Origin: Saprospiraceae bacterium
GTDB lineage: Bacteria; Bacteroidota; Bacteroidia; Chitinophagales; Saprospiraceae
Assembly: GCA_016715105.1 (NCBI GenBank)
Contig: JADKBO010000006.1
Span: forward strand, 62,001 to 126,000
Direction: 5' to 3'
DNA length: 64,000 nt
Both the position numbers and the translations under genes were made by a program. Below, one piece after another: positions 1-9,199 of this stretch (position 1 is its first letter; each line of letters begins with the position of its first letter). Below the pieces are notes generated by a model. The model had not been told where the DNA came from, did not search any database, and saw only the letters and a program-made list of their open reading frames with translations.

Positions 1-1
1 G

Positions 2-337
2 TTTTCTGGTGATGATATTGACAAGAGGGTAGGCGTCCTTTCTGGAGGAGAAAGAACCCGATTGGCTATGGTGAAATTACTTTTGGAACCAGTAAATGTT
101 TTGATTCTGGATGAACCGACAAATCACCTTGACATTAAATCTAAAGATGTGCTCAAGGAGGCATTGCTCAATTTTGACGGCACCCTTATTTTAGTATCAC
201 ATGATCAGGACTTTTTACAAGGTCTTTCAGAAAAAGTATTTGAATTTAAAGATCAAAGAGTGATCGAACATTTTGAAACCATCAGTGAGTTTTTGGCCAG
301 AAACAAAGTCGAAAATTTAAAAGAATTCAACAAATAG
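2..337 (+). CDS. ABC-F family ATPase, C-terminal fragment
   Basis: The reading frame is open from the first bases of the window, so only the last 111 codons are present. It carries the ABC signature LSGGE (nt 38-52), a Walker B segment LILDEPTNHLD and the H-loop VSHD, in that order. The DEPTNHLD form of Walker B is typical of the ABC-F group, soluble tandem-ATPase proteins that act on the ribosome rather than transporting solutes. This is the second nucleotide-binding domain; there is no membrane segment. The tail after the H-loop is short. Which ABC-F subgroup it belongs to cannot be told from this fragment. Confidence 0.9.
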   Translation, partial: FSGDDIDKRVGVLSGGERTRLAMVKLLLEPVNVLILDEPTNHLDIKSKDVLKEALLNFDGTLILVSHDQDFLQGLSEKVFEFKDQRVIEHFETISEFLARNKVENLKEFNK

Positions 338-722
338 ATCCGCAAATTTTTGTGTCCCACGGTTTGTTGTTTTTTTGGCTGTTTTCAAAAAAAAAAGAGA
401 GCACGACCAATACAAGCCGAGCCCTCAAAACCGCAATTGATTTGATCTTAAAAAATATTATTACCTTATAAAATTTTGTACTACTATTTGTTTTTTACTG
501 CATAAATTGACTCTGCCATTACAGTTATTTGGGTTACTGTTCGTTTGGATTTAAAGTAAACTTTAAGTCCAAAATTATAATGACACCGTTTCAATTAAAG
601 TGTAAATAAAATTAAATTTTTATTATATATAGTGTCAGAGGTCAGCATTTTTAGTAATTTCGATGCTATAAAGTGATAATTTTTCCCAAACTCATCAATC
701 AACAGTCTAAATAGGGTATTTT
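338..722. other. intergenic region, no gene seen
   Basis: About 385 bases, strongly A+T rich, between the ABC-F gene end and the oxidoreductase start. I see no open frame with a convincing start, no tRNA and no clean terminator. A promoter for the downstream gene is expected here, but I found no exact TAnnTTTG element close to it. Confidence 0.5.
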
Positions 723-2021
723 ATGGATTCTAGAAGAAATTTTGTTAAAAAAGGCGTATTGCTTGGATCTGTTTTATCTCTTTCACCAGACATGGCATTT
801 GGCTCCAATTTCTTAAATTTCAGCGAGAAAATCAACATAGGCATTATTGGATTGGGTGACCAAGGTCTTTCAATGCTCTCCTTACTTTTGAATAGAAAGG
901 ATGTAAATGTGGTTGCATTATGTGACCTGAATGTCGCAAGAGTAGAATTAGGAGTAGAAACTTTAAAAAATAGTGGCAAGAAAGCAGCTCTTACTTTTTC
1001 AGGAGACAAACAAAGTTATTTAGATCTGCTTTCACTCAAAGAGGTTGATGCAGTTATCATTGCAACTCCACACCAAACTCGTATTGGCATTGCCATTGAT
1101 GCTTTTAGTGCAGGGAAGTTTGTAGGCATGGAAGTTCCAGCTGCAACTTCTGTCGAAGAGTGTTTTGACTTAATTAAGGCTCATGAACAAAATGGTAGCC
1201 AAATGATGATTATGGATGATCTGATGTTCAGAAGGGACATGATGGCTGCAATGAACATGCTAAAGGAAAACGTTTTTGGTGACGTCTTCCACTTCAAATG
1301 CAGTTACCAAAGAAATCAAAATATCGAAAGTTGTGATCAACACAATTTAAATAATTGGGTGACAAATAGGCATTCCAAAAATGCGGATGTTTACCCTTCA
1401 TCGGGAATTGCCGCAATGGCTGCCTTTTCTGAAATGAATCGAGGAAATCGATTTGAAACATTGTCTACACAAGTATCTAAAAGTGCTTTTTTGAATCAAA
1501 TTAATAAAGACTATGAATTGCATTTAAATGCAGAATCTAGCGGTGATGTCCTCACAACTGTTATTAAAACTGCAAATGATCAAAGCATTGTGATTGCATA
1601 TGAAGGTAACAATTGCTCTGCTCAATCCATAGGCATAAAAATTCAGGGAAGTTTGGGCACATGGGACAGACAAAATCAATCTATCCGCTTTGAAAGCGAT
1701 GCTGAAATCAGAAAATGGGAAAGTGCCACCGCCTATTTGGAAAAGTACGACCATGAAAACTGGAAGGTTTTTGGCCAAAAAGATATGGTTGAATCACACT
1801 TCATGAAACATTTGACCTTAGATGCATTTATTCAATCTGCAAAAGGTAAAATCAAACCTGTATTGGACGTTTATGACGCAGCAACCTTGGGTGTTATTGC
1901 CCCTCTTTCAGATTTGTCTGTTGCAAATGATGGAGCAGTACAAATCTTTCCTGATTTTACATCGGGTGCTTGGGCAAATGCAAATGGAACTAAGGAAAAC
2001 CTTCGGTTACAAACAGTTTAA
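723..2021 (+). CDS. Tat-exported Gfo/Idh/MocA family oxidoreductase, GH109-like
   Basis: 432 aa. The N-terminus has a twin-arginine signal (SRRNFVKKG, residues 3-11) followed by a hydrophobic stretch, so export in folded form with bound cofactor is likely. A Rossmann dinucleotide motif GLGDQG lies at residues 43-48, followed by the family pattern AVIIATPHQTR and GKFVGMEVPAA. The later segment DVYPSSGIAAMAAF followed by NRGNRFETL resembles the region of GH109 alpha-N-acetylgalactosaminidases that usually reads YPTHGLGP. GH109 enzymes use NAD to hydrolyse glycosides by an oxidation-elimination route. Here the family histidine of that loop is replaced by serine, so the substrate and even hydrolase activity are uncertain. 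Gene ends 38 bases from a convergent gene. Confidence 0.85.
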   Translation: MDSRRNFVKKGVLLGSVLSLSPDMAFGSNFLNFSEKINIGIIGLGDQGLSMLSLLLNRKDVNVVALCDLNVARVELGVETLKNSGKKAALTFSGDKQSYLDLLSLKEVDAVIIATPHQTRIGIAIDAFSAGKFVGMEVPAATSVEECFDLIKAHEQNGSQMMIMDDLMFRRDMMAAMNMLKENVFGDVFHFKCSYQRNQNIESCDQHNLNNWVTNRHSKNADVYPSSGIAAMAAFSEMNRGNRFETLSTQVSKSAFLNQINKDYELHLNAESSGDVLTTVIKTANDQSIVIAYEGNNCSAQSIGIKIQGSLGTWDRQNQSIRFESDAEIRKWESATAYLEKYDHENWKVFGQKDMVESHFMKHLTLDAFIQSAKGKIKPVLDVYDAATLGVIAPLSDLSVANDGAVQIFPDFTSGAWANANGTKENLRLQTV

Positions 2022-2059
2022 TTTTACTAGTACATCATTTGGTTATCTAGTAACAAGTA

Positions 2060-3505
2060 TTAGCTTCTGACTTTTGGTTTTAATTTATAGATCGCACCAG
2101 GTCTTTCAACAGAAACATAGATATATCCATCTCTTCCTTGAGTGACGTCTCTCATCCTGCCTATATTTTTGAGCATCAACTCTTGTTTCACGACTTCTTC
2201 GCCCTTCATAACCAAGCGGTGTAAATAATTGAATCTCAATGATCCTAAAAGGATATTTCCTTTCCACATAGGATAACGATCACTGTTTACGAATGTCATA
2301 CCACTGGCTGCAATGGATGGTACAAAGTAAGTAATAGGTTGGTCCATGCCTTCAAGTGCAGTTTTGTCGGTAAAGGTTGTGCCGTTGTAATTGATACCAT
2401 AGGAAATAACTGGCCATCCATAATTGTGCCCAGGCTTCATCAGGTTCACCTCATCACCTCCTCTTGGGCCGTGTTCACTTTCCCAAAGTTTACCATCTAC
2501 TGGGTTCACTGCCAACCCCTGTGGATTTCTGTTTCCATAGGTATAAATTGATTTGATTGAACCAGGACTGTTAACAAATGGGTTGTCTTCTGGAATGGTA
2601 CCATCAATCTTTATGCGATGCACCTTTCCACAATGGTTATCCAAAAATTGTGGATGTTCTTTTTCAAATCCTCTCTCACCAACAGAAATGAATAGATATC
2701 CGTTTTTGTCAAATTCCAACTTACATCCATAATGGTGAGCAGTTGGTTTGTATGGTAGAGCTTCAAATATTTCTTCTACGTTTGTCAAAGCATTGCCACT
2801 CAACTTAGCCTTTATAACAGCTGTTGTTCCCATCTCTTTGCCGTCCACCATTTTCATTTTAGAATAGGAAAGGAATAACATTTGATTATTTTCAAAGTCT
2901 GGGTGTAATTCTATTTCTAAAAGGCCTCCTTGTCCTCTATTCCTCACTGCCGGTACACCTGTAATGGCGACCTTGGTTTTGTCTGGCTTCAACATGGTCA
3001 AAGCGCCTTGTCTTTCTGTATAAAATAAAGTCCCATCTTTCAAAACTTGCATACTCCAAGGAACCTCCACATTATAAACCATCGTATCCAATTCAATCGT
3101 TACCTCATCTGTTGCGACTATATTGGAGGTCAACTTTGTTTCTCCAAATTTAAATTGATCGGTTTTGGCAATACCAGATCTAATATAGGCTGCAAGATTC
3201 ATGATTTCCTGATCCGTAAATGTCGTATCATAAGATGGCATACCATCATCTGGAATACCTTGTTTGATGGAGGCAAAAATTTGTTCCTGACTGTTTCCTT
3301 TTTTCCATTGCCTGTCAACAAAAGCTTGCATTTGTTCTCCATGGCATCCGGCACAAAAATTTTTGTAATGGACTTCCGCTGCGGCAAAATCTGTTTTTAC
3401 CACTTCTTCTACTACCATTTCCTTGGGGGACATCTCAGTTTTTTGAGCGGACTTGCAGTAAATAAAAAAGGTCGATAATGTCAGTAATAAAAAGAGATGT
3501 CTCAT
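2060..3505 (-). CDS. haem-PQQ sugar (sorbosone/glucose) dehydrogenase lipoprotein
   Basis: 481 aa. A signal sequence ends at Cys17, giving a possible but non-canonical lipobox. Residues 40-120 form a small c-type cytochrome domain with haem motif CAGCH (51-55) and a probable axial Met in DDGMP. The rest (about 130-480) is a six-bladed propeller of the soluble PQQ glucose/sorbosone dehydrogenase type, shown by RGQGGLLEIELHPDF, YGNRNPQGLAVNP and HGPRGGDEVNLM-GHNYGWP. The expected role is periplasmic oxidation of sugars or aldoses with PQQ, passing electrons through its own haem. Substrate unknown. The neighbouring exported oxidoreductase is convergent and not in the same operon. Confidence 0.9.
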   Translation of the reverse strand: MRHLFLLLTLSTFFIYCKSAQKTEMSPKEMVVEEVVKTDFAAAEVHYKNFCAGCHGEQMQAFVDRQWKKGNSQEQIFASIKQGIPDDGMPSYDTTFTDQEIMNLAAYIRSGIAKTDQFKFGETKLTSNIVATDEVTIELDTMVYNVEVPWSMQVLKDGTLFYTERQGALTMLKPDKTKVAITGVPAVRNRGQGGLLEIELHPDFENNQMLFLSYSKMKMVDGKEMGTTAVIKAKLSGNALTNVEEIFEALPYKPTAHHYGCKLEFDKNGYLFISVGERGFEKEHPQFLDNHCGKVHRIKIDGTIPEDNPFVNSPGSIKSIYTYGNRNPQGLAVNPVDGKLWESEHGPRGGDEVNLMKPGHNYGWPVISYGINYNGTTFTDKTALEGMDQPITYFVPSIAASGMTFVNSDRYPMWKGNILLGSLRFNYLHRLVMKGEEVVKQELMLKNIGRMRDVTQGRDGYIYVSVERPGAIYKLKPKVRS

Positions 3506-3596
3506 AAATGCTATAAATGGTAAAATGAAAAAATGTAATCCATAACGAGTTCTGTATGTTTAACAGGCTCTTTCGAATTTCGTTTGATTTAATTTT

Positions 3597-3604
3597 CAAA
3601 AGTA
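3597..3604 (-). promoter_or_regulatory. putative Bacteroidota -7 promoter element
   Basis: On the minus strand the sequence reads TACTTTTG, an exact match to TAnnTTTG, about 90 bases upstream of the haem-PQQ dehydrogenase start at 3505. No clear -33 TTG was found, so this rests on one half of the promoter. Confidence 0.4.
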
Positions 3605-3665
3605 AAGTAAAGTTAGTGATTGACCAAACTTAAAAACGGTATCCCAACCCATTAAACGCTCAATT

Positions 3666-6600
3666 TTATTTCTCTAAATTTTCCAATAAGATAGGTAAGA
3701 GCTCTTTTGGATTGGATTCGTATTGTAAATCAGAAAAGTAAAGCGACTCCTCATTCTCTAAGTCAATTTGATCATTGGCATCATAAGGGCCAACCAAACC
3801 CGCATAATATCCAGTCTCGTCTTCCACCATACACTTGCTGAGTAACATATATTTGTCCTTGTATTTTACGCGTTCGATGATATCGACAGTTATGCAATCT
3901 ACCTCGTGTTCTTTATTGAAATATCGATTCATAATCGCAGCATTAGAAATGTTTATATCCCGGTATTTTGCGTCCAATTGAAGAAATTTATTTTTAGCAA
4001 TTAATTCATCCATGATGAAAAACCAAAAATACTTTTCCTGGTAAATTTTATCGAGTTCAGTATTGGTAACTTCTTTGCCATTGGAAACCTTGTTATAAAC
4101 TACCCGATACCTATTAAAAGGGCTTTCAGATGTACTCAACGCTTTCAGAACAATTGCTTCGTCGGCATCCCGCCTGAATTCTAAGAAAAAATTAATTAAA
4201 GGAATTGGAATAGGCAGACTATTGTCCAAGGCATATTCTGCAAGAAACTTTTTTATTTCCTCTTTTACTATTATTTCTACGCGATTAGAATCATTAGAAA
4301 TAGGAGTAGATTTCCCGTGCAGACTGATCAAATCTAAATACATATTTAAGAATTGAGATCTTGCTACGCCTTGTTCTGCAATGGATAAAAGTTGCTCTTT
4401 ATTTTCTATGAATAGCTCCAATGAGTCATTGTAAACCTGATAAATATCCTCTGGAATCAACTCGGCCTCAATTGTTTTGGACGCTAGTGTTCCTCTCAAC
4501 TTTTTTTGTACGGCGGATGATGAAGAAAGGGATAAGCTTTCTAATATCCTATACTTTAAAGTCGAATTTGCACTGGTAATCAGTAACTTAAATAAGGCAT
4601 CTTGAATTTTCGGATTCTCGAAATCATGCAAGATGGTCACCAACTGGTATTTAGCATTATAGTCTTCTGAGTCATCAAGTAGACTTTTATCCAACAAACT
4701 AAGCATTGCAGGGATGTCTTCATTTGTAAAACTTTCGAAATTTTCTAGTGCTGTTCTAGCTTCATCAAACACACTTCTATCCTTGCTTTCTAACTTTTGT
4801 AAAATGGTTTTACTCTTCTTTTCAAACATTAATTGATTCAAGGCTGGGTCAACCGTAAAATTCAAAGTTTTCCAATATTCATCCATTATGGCAATTGTCG
4901 CAGCATCATTGGGTGAGACAGCCGTCATTAAAAATTTGTGATTGTTGCAAAAGATGCCCGCTTCTGTAATGATATTTTTATTTCCCTCACTTTGTCTGTG
5001 AAAAAAATATCCAGGACACACATCGCTGATTTTGAAAAATTTATAGTCTTTGACAGTCCCTGCAATGCTGCTATCCAAATTATTTTCGATGGTGAATGCT
5101 TCGTCAGATAAATTCAATTGTTCATATTTTCCGATTTCAGAAATTTCAAGATCGATGGTTGTGAAAGCTCCTGAATCTACATAGCTGTAATTGTGAATTA
5201 CCTTACCTGACTCCTCAGATTCCGAATAGTAAGAGGAATTTGGAACCATCATTTTTATTTTGGCACCATCAAAAACAAATGGGACCTTTGGCTTTGATTG
5301 AATTGGCAAAAATTTGAAATTATCGAAAAAAGGTTGATTTTTTGCCTTCTTTTTGGTTTGTGATTCAAAAAGCAAAACCATTTGATTTCCTCTGATCATC
5401 AGTTTGGTAAAAACAGTAAGATTTTCGTTTTTAAACTCAGAATTGAGCGTTGTGTATTGTGCTGATTCATCAAAATCTTCTTTCACCAGATTCATATTTA
5501 ATGCCGAAGCTAATGCAGCAGATGAAGATGCTAAGGCTGTTTTTTCATCACTGTAAGTGATTCCGGGTGGATTCGTGTTGAATCTTACTAAATATTCGCT
5601 TCCATCTTCATTCCAAATTTTATATTTAGAGACGATACTTCCACGGGCACTGTGTTCGTGTTCTTTCAATTCATTGATTAAAAATGGAGTATCTGCTCCA
5701 GAGAAGTAGCTAAATTTTCCTTCTTCCTGAACTTTCATGGCCCATCCTTTTTTGACTTCTTCAAATTTGAGACCAGCAAAATATTGATTGATAAAATCGG
5801 TGTTGAATGCATTTTTCGTGAATCCCAATACCACTTGAACAACCACTATGTTTGGGGCAACAGCCAATTGTATCCTCATATTGGTTTGGTCGTTTTGTAT
5901 TTTAAATTGTCTGAATTCTACATCCTTTACCTTTTTAATTGCATAAGGTTTACCAATGGTAATCGTTGAATCTTTGGTAATTCCACTGACCAATGTTTGT
6001 ATAAAAATATCTGAGTTTTCCGATTGTAAATTTACCTGCAGTGGTAATCCCATGGTCATGAACATTAAACCACGATCCATGATGATCTTTATATTCATGT
6101 CCATATTATCAATTTCCACATTCTGTCCTCTATCAACTGACAAGAAAGAATAGGGCAAGGTGGCACTGGCTATTTCCTTTAAAGGTTCATTTATTTGATT
6201 TGAATAAAGCTCATGAATTTTGGAATTTTGTAGGGTGAATTTGATAGGTCTTATTTGGTAATTCTTTTTCTGCAAAATACTCAACACGTTACCATCACCG
6301 ACTAGATGACCACCTCCTACTACTCCGAATGTTGCTTCTTTTATACCACTTTTGATGAATGATTCTGCTTGAATGGCGTTCCTTTTTTTCATTTCAAAAA
6401 CATCCAAACTATCAAAATTGTATTCTTCTAAGTATTTGTTTATTTCATTCAAATTACCATCAGCATATAAATCTAAAAACCTTTTCTTGGCCAAATTATC
6501 TCCAAAAAACTTTTTAAATTCCTCATTTGTCAGTGTGTTCATGATATCTTTTTGATCTTCCCACTGCTCAAGACCAATCGATTTTAAACCCAAATTTTTC

Positions 6601-6992
6601 GAAACATTGAATAGATAAAGATCCATGATGGTCGGGTATCCTTCTTGAGTAAAGTATTCAGATAATGGAGGGTCAGAGGGATCCGAGGAATCCTCAGAAT
6701 CCTTTGAGTCATCGTTTATTGTTTTGGCCACCTCCATTTCTACTAAATTATCAATGGTGGAATAATCCAATTCCCCAGCAAAAACCTTGCAGGATTTCAT
6801 AGCTATCAAAAGCGAATCTGGAAAGTCAAATAGACTTTTATCATTCAAATGCACAGAACCATAGAGGTATGATGGTTTTTTGAAATCCCCACCTGTCACT
6901 TCCCATAGTAAATTATATTTTACAGCTTTTTGCTGGGCTTGTAGATTTAAAGCAAATAGCAAGAACACGAGTATCTTAGGAATTATTTTCAT
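3666..6992 (-). CDS. large exported TraB/GumN-like protein with helical-repeat C-terminus
   Basis: About 1108 aa from the ATG at 6992. That start gives a good signal peptide (MKIIPKILVFLLFALNLQAQ); a longer upstream reading starts in low-complexity DNA and lacks one. Residues 25-270 look like the TraB/GumN fold: SYLYGSVHL near the start, and GVVGGGHLVGDGNVLSILQKK with a histidine-containing glycine loop near the end. The middle (about 300-800) is a mixed region I cannot name. Residues about 830-1050 contain short helical repeats of HEAT-like type. TraB/GumN proteins are suspected metallo-hydrolases. The length is several times that of the simple family. Function unknown. Confidence 0.75.
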   Translation of the reverse strand: MKIIPKILVFLLFALNLQAQQKAVKYNLLWEVTGGDFKKPSYLYGSVHLNDKSLFDFPDSLLIAMKSCKVFAGELDYSTIDNLVEMEVAKTINDDSKDSEDSSDPSDPPLSEYFTQEGYPTIMDLYLFNVSKNLGLKSIGLEQWEDQKDIMNTLTNEEFKKFFGDNLAKKRFLDLYADGNLNEINKYLEEYNFDSLDVFEMKKRNAIQAESFIKSGIKEATFGVVGGGHLVGDGNVLSILQKKNYQIRPIKFTLQNSKIHELYSNQINEPLKEIASATLPYSFLSVDRGQNVEIDNMDMNIKIIMDRGLMFMTMGLPLQVNLQSENSDIFIQTLVSGITKDSTITIGKPYAIKKVKDVEFRQFKIQNDQTNMRIQLAVAPNIVVVQVVLGFTKNAFNTDFINQYFAGLKFEEVKKGWAMKVQEEGKFSYFSGADTPFLINELKEHEHSARGSIVSKYKIWNEDGSEYLVRFNTNPPGITYSDEKTALASSSAALASALNMNLVKEDFDESAQYTTLNSEFKNENLTVFTKLMIRGNQMVLLFESQTKKKAKNQPFFDNFKFLPIQSKPKVPFVFDGAKIKMMVPNSSYYSESEESGKVIHNYSYVDSGAFTTIDLEISEIGKYEQLNLSDEAFTIENNLDSSIAGTVKDYKFFKISDVCPGYFFHRQSEGNKNIITEAGIFCNNHKFLMTAVSPNDAATIAIMDEYWKTLNFTVDPALNQLMFEKKSKTILQKLESKDRSVFDEARTALENFESFTNEDIPAMLSLLDKSLLDDSEDYNAKYQLVTILHDFENPKIQDALFKLLITSANSTLKYRILESLSLSSSSAVQKKLRGTLASKTIEAELIPEDIYQVYNDSLELFIENKEQLLSIAEQGVARSQFLNMYLDLISLHGKSTPISNDSNRVEIIVKEEIKKFLAEYALDNSLPIPIPLINFFLEFRRDADEAIVLKALSTSESPFNRYRVVYNKVSNGKEVTNTELDKIYQEKYFWFFIMDELIAKNKFLQLDAKYRDINISNAAIMNRYFNKEHEVDCITVDIIERVKYKDKYMLLSKCMVEDETGYYAGLVGPYDANDQIDLENEESLYFSDLQYESNPKELLPILLENLEK

Positions 6993-7009
6993 TTCATTGA
7001 ATTTAAAAA

Positions 7010-7017
7010 CAAAAGTA
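7010..7017 (-). promoter_or_regulatory. putative -7 promoter element
   Basis: Minus strand reads TACTTTTG, matching TAnnTTTG, 18 bases upstream of the ATG at 6992. Its place supports the shorter start of the TraB/GumN-like gene, because the longer reading would begin upstream of the promoter. Confidence 0.45.
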
Positions 7018-7055
7018 GTATTAGTTTTTTGAATCAATGGTAGAAAAGCTGTCAT

Positions 7056-7100
7056 TCGATGAAAGATGAAAGATGAAGGACGAAAGAAGAAAGATGAAAT
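7056..7100. repeat. degenerate purine-rich word repeat (GATGAAAGA type)
   Basis: Near-tandem copies of GATGAAAGA, GACGAAAGA and AGAAAGATG. The same word family occurs at 14478-14500 (reverse complement), 34340-34367 and 37199-37232, always between genes. Confidence 0.6.
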
Positions 7101-7254
7101 AAAGTGGATTTTTAAGTCCCACAAAAGTTTCAGGGAAAAAGTTTAAGACTTTTTAAGTGTTAAATAGAGCCTTTTTCCGATGTTGGCAAAGATGTGAGTA
7201 GGTGACTAGATTTCTCAGAGTTTGTTATATTTACTGGTAATTCAAATCCACATC

Positions 7255-8613
7255 ATGAGCAATGCCAATGCTTACTTATTTACCAATGAAACCATTCAGG
7301 ATCCTCCAATCAACTTTTTGGACAAGCTCAAATATCTGGGACCGGGCTTTATTGTCACTGCCTCAATTGTGGGTTCGGGTGAATTGATCGCTACCACAAC
7401 GCTGGGAGCGAAAGCTGGTTATGCCGCTTTTTGGATCATCATCGTGAGTTGCCTCATCAAAGTAGCCTTACAATTGGAATTTGGTAAACATGCCATCATC
7501 ACTGGCCACACTCCCTTGTTTGAGATAAATGCCTTACATGGGTGGCAAATAAGAGGTAAGTCTTGGTTAGTTTGGTTGATAGGCGGTTTGCAATTCCTAA
7601 AAATCATCCAACTTGGCGGCATGTTGGGAAGTACTGCATTGGTTTTGAATATGATTTTCCCCGCAATTTCACCTTATGTGATGGCAATTCTAACGGCTGT
7701 TTTAGTTTCATATTTGATTTACAGAAATCAGTACAAAATTATTGAAAAAGGATCCTTATGGATGACTTTTTTCTTTACCCTTTTTACGGCCATGTCCTTG
7801 ATCATGGTCATGTATACGCCATATGCAATAACTTCCGCAGATATTCAGTCGGGATTTAAGTTTGCAGTAAATAAAGATTTACTCCTCATAGCTGTTGGTG
7901 TATTTGGCATCACAGGGGTTGCAGCTGATGAAATTTTGGCGTATTATTATTGGTGTCTGGAAAAAGGTTACGCTTCTTTTGCAGGATTAAGTGATGATTC
8001 TGAAGCTTGGAAAAACCGGGTAAAAGGCTGGATGAAAATCATGTATCTGGATGCTTTTATTGCAATGGTCATTTACACAACGACAACTGCAGCCTTTTAC
8101 TTATTGGGTGCAGCTGTTTTGCATAGTCAAAATTTAGTACCCGAGAGCAATCAGTTGATAGAAACGATTTCCAAAATCTACACAGAGACGCTTGGCCCTA
8201 ATGTGAAGTATATTTATTTGATAGGTGCATTTTTTGTGCTGTTTTCAAGCGTTTTTACAACCTTGGCATACAATACCAGAATTTTTACTGACTTAGGAGT
8301 TACCTTAAATATGATCAATCTGGCTAAGCCAAATGCTAAAGATAATGCCATCAAATTTCTTGCAATTGTTTTTCCAATATTGTGGTGTGCCATGTATTTT
8401 TTCATCAATTCACCCTTGTTGATGATCATTTCAGGTGGCATTGTAGGGTCATTTATGTTGTTGGTGGTGGCTTACATTGGTATTTTATTCAGAAGATCCA
8501 GGACAAGCAAAATCGGCAATAGCATAGCTTTTGATTTGTGGTTGGGTCTCAGTGTTGTTTCAATTATGGCTTTGGGTTTGTATGGACTTTATATCAATGT
8601 GAGTTCAATGTGA
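7255..8613 (+). CDS. NRAMP-superfamily transporter with unusual metal-site motifs
   Basis: 452 aa integral membrane protein with about eleven hydrophobic segments, LeuT-like fold. The ATG at 7255 is preferred because the sequence then begins with a short polar head like the family; an earlier TTG-type start adds a hydrophobic leader. TM1 reads GPGFIVTASIVGSGELIATT. Classic NRAMP proteins have DPGN here; this one has GSGE. TM6 reads GITGVAADEILAYYYW where classic proteins have an MPH motif. The four canonical metal ligands are therefore not kept. It is a member of the divergent NRAMP-related groups, and the transported ion cannot be stated. The last codons (NVSSM) and stop lie within an 11-bp tandem repeat. 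Confidence 0.85.
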   Translation: MSNANAYLFTNETIQDPPINFLDKLKYLGPGFIVTASIVGSGELIATTTLGAKAGYAAFWIIIVSCLIKVALQLEFGKHAIITGHTPLFEINALHGWQIRGKSWLVWLIGGLQFLKIIQLGGMLGSTALVLNMIFPAISPYVMAILTAVLVSYLIYRNQYKIIEKGSLWMTFFFTLFTAMSLIMVMYTPYAITSADIQSGFKFAVNKDLLLIAVGVFGITGVAADEILAYYYWCLEKGYASFAGLSDDSEAWKNRVKGWMKIMYLDAFIAMVIYTTTTAAFYLLGAAVLHSQNLVPESNQLIETISKIYTETLGPNVKYIYLIGAFFVLFSSVFTTLAYNTRIFTDLGVTLNMINLAKPNAKDNAIKFLAIVFPILWCAMYFFINSPLLMIISGGIVGSFMLLVVAYIGILFRRSRTSKIGNSIAFDLWLGLSVVSIMALGLYGLYINVSSM

Positions 8614-8716
8614 GTTCAATGTGAGTTCAATAGGAGTTCAATGTGAGTCCAATGACTGTTCAATGTGAGTTCAATGTGAGTTCAATGTCAGTTCAATGTG
8701 AGTCCAATGGGAGTTC
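8596..8716 (+). repeat. 11-bp tandem repeat, 11 copies, starting inside the NRAMP gene
   Basis: Unit AATGTGAGTTC, eleven head-to-tail copies with a few substitutions (for example AATAGGAGTTC, AATGACTGTTC). The stop codon of the transporter is the ATGTGA junction of the second copy. The 11-base unit is not a multiple of three, so only the first stop limits translation. Confidence 0.9.
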
Positions 8717-9165
8717 AATTGGCTAAGCCAGCAATTCCTTGCTTGCAAGGAGCAATCCTGCTTAAGTAGGGACATGTTGGCTATGAGCTTCCAGAGGATT
8801 TCATTTACTTCAATTTTGTAACCTCGTGGCTCGCTTCACTTGGCTCGCTGCTCGTAGCGCACCAGCTAATCTTCACAGGGATAGCCACGAATTCACGAAA
8901 AATTCCCTTCAAAAAAAAACTGATAGCTGATAGCTGAAAACTGAAAGCTGCTCGCTGCCAAATCACGAATATTATTTTTCTGACAGCCAATGTTCACAGG
9001 GATGGACAAGAATTCACGAAAAATTCCCATCAAAAAAAACTGATAGCTGAAAACTGAAAGCTTCTCCTGGTCGTAGCTCGTGGCTCGTGGCTCGCGGCTG
9101 TTTGCTCGATGCTCGCTGCCAAATCACGGATATTGTTTTTCCTGTGCTAGTTTAATTCAATAGAT
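8717..9165. repeat. intergenic repeat region with a 115-150 bp imperfect direct duplication
   Basis: No gene. Segment 8868-8982 is repeated as 8989-9143: both run TTCACAGGGAT, ATTCACGAAAAATTCCC, an A-run, CTGATAGCTGAAAACTGAAA, then GCTCGCTGCCAAATCACG. The second copy has an expansion of GCTCGTGGCTCG words between the blocks. A small hairpin CCTTGC-TT-GCAAGG lies at 8737-8750. An open frame on the minus strand here is only low-complexity translation. Confidence 0.8.
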
Positions 9166-9173
9166 TATCTTTG
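9166..9173 (+). promoter_or_regulatory. putative -7 promoter element
   Basis: TATCTTTG, exact TAnnTTTG match, 27 bases before the YceI start at 9200. No obvious -33 TTG at usual spacing. Confidence 0.45.
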
Positions 9174-9199
9174 ACATCACTTTATAGAAAATAATTATT

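Noticed and set aside
8596..8716. CRISPR array
   Set aside because: The 11-base units are directly adjacent without spacers.
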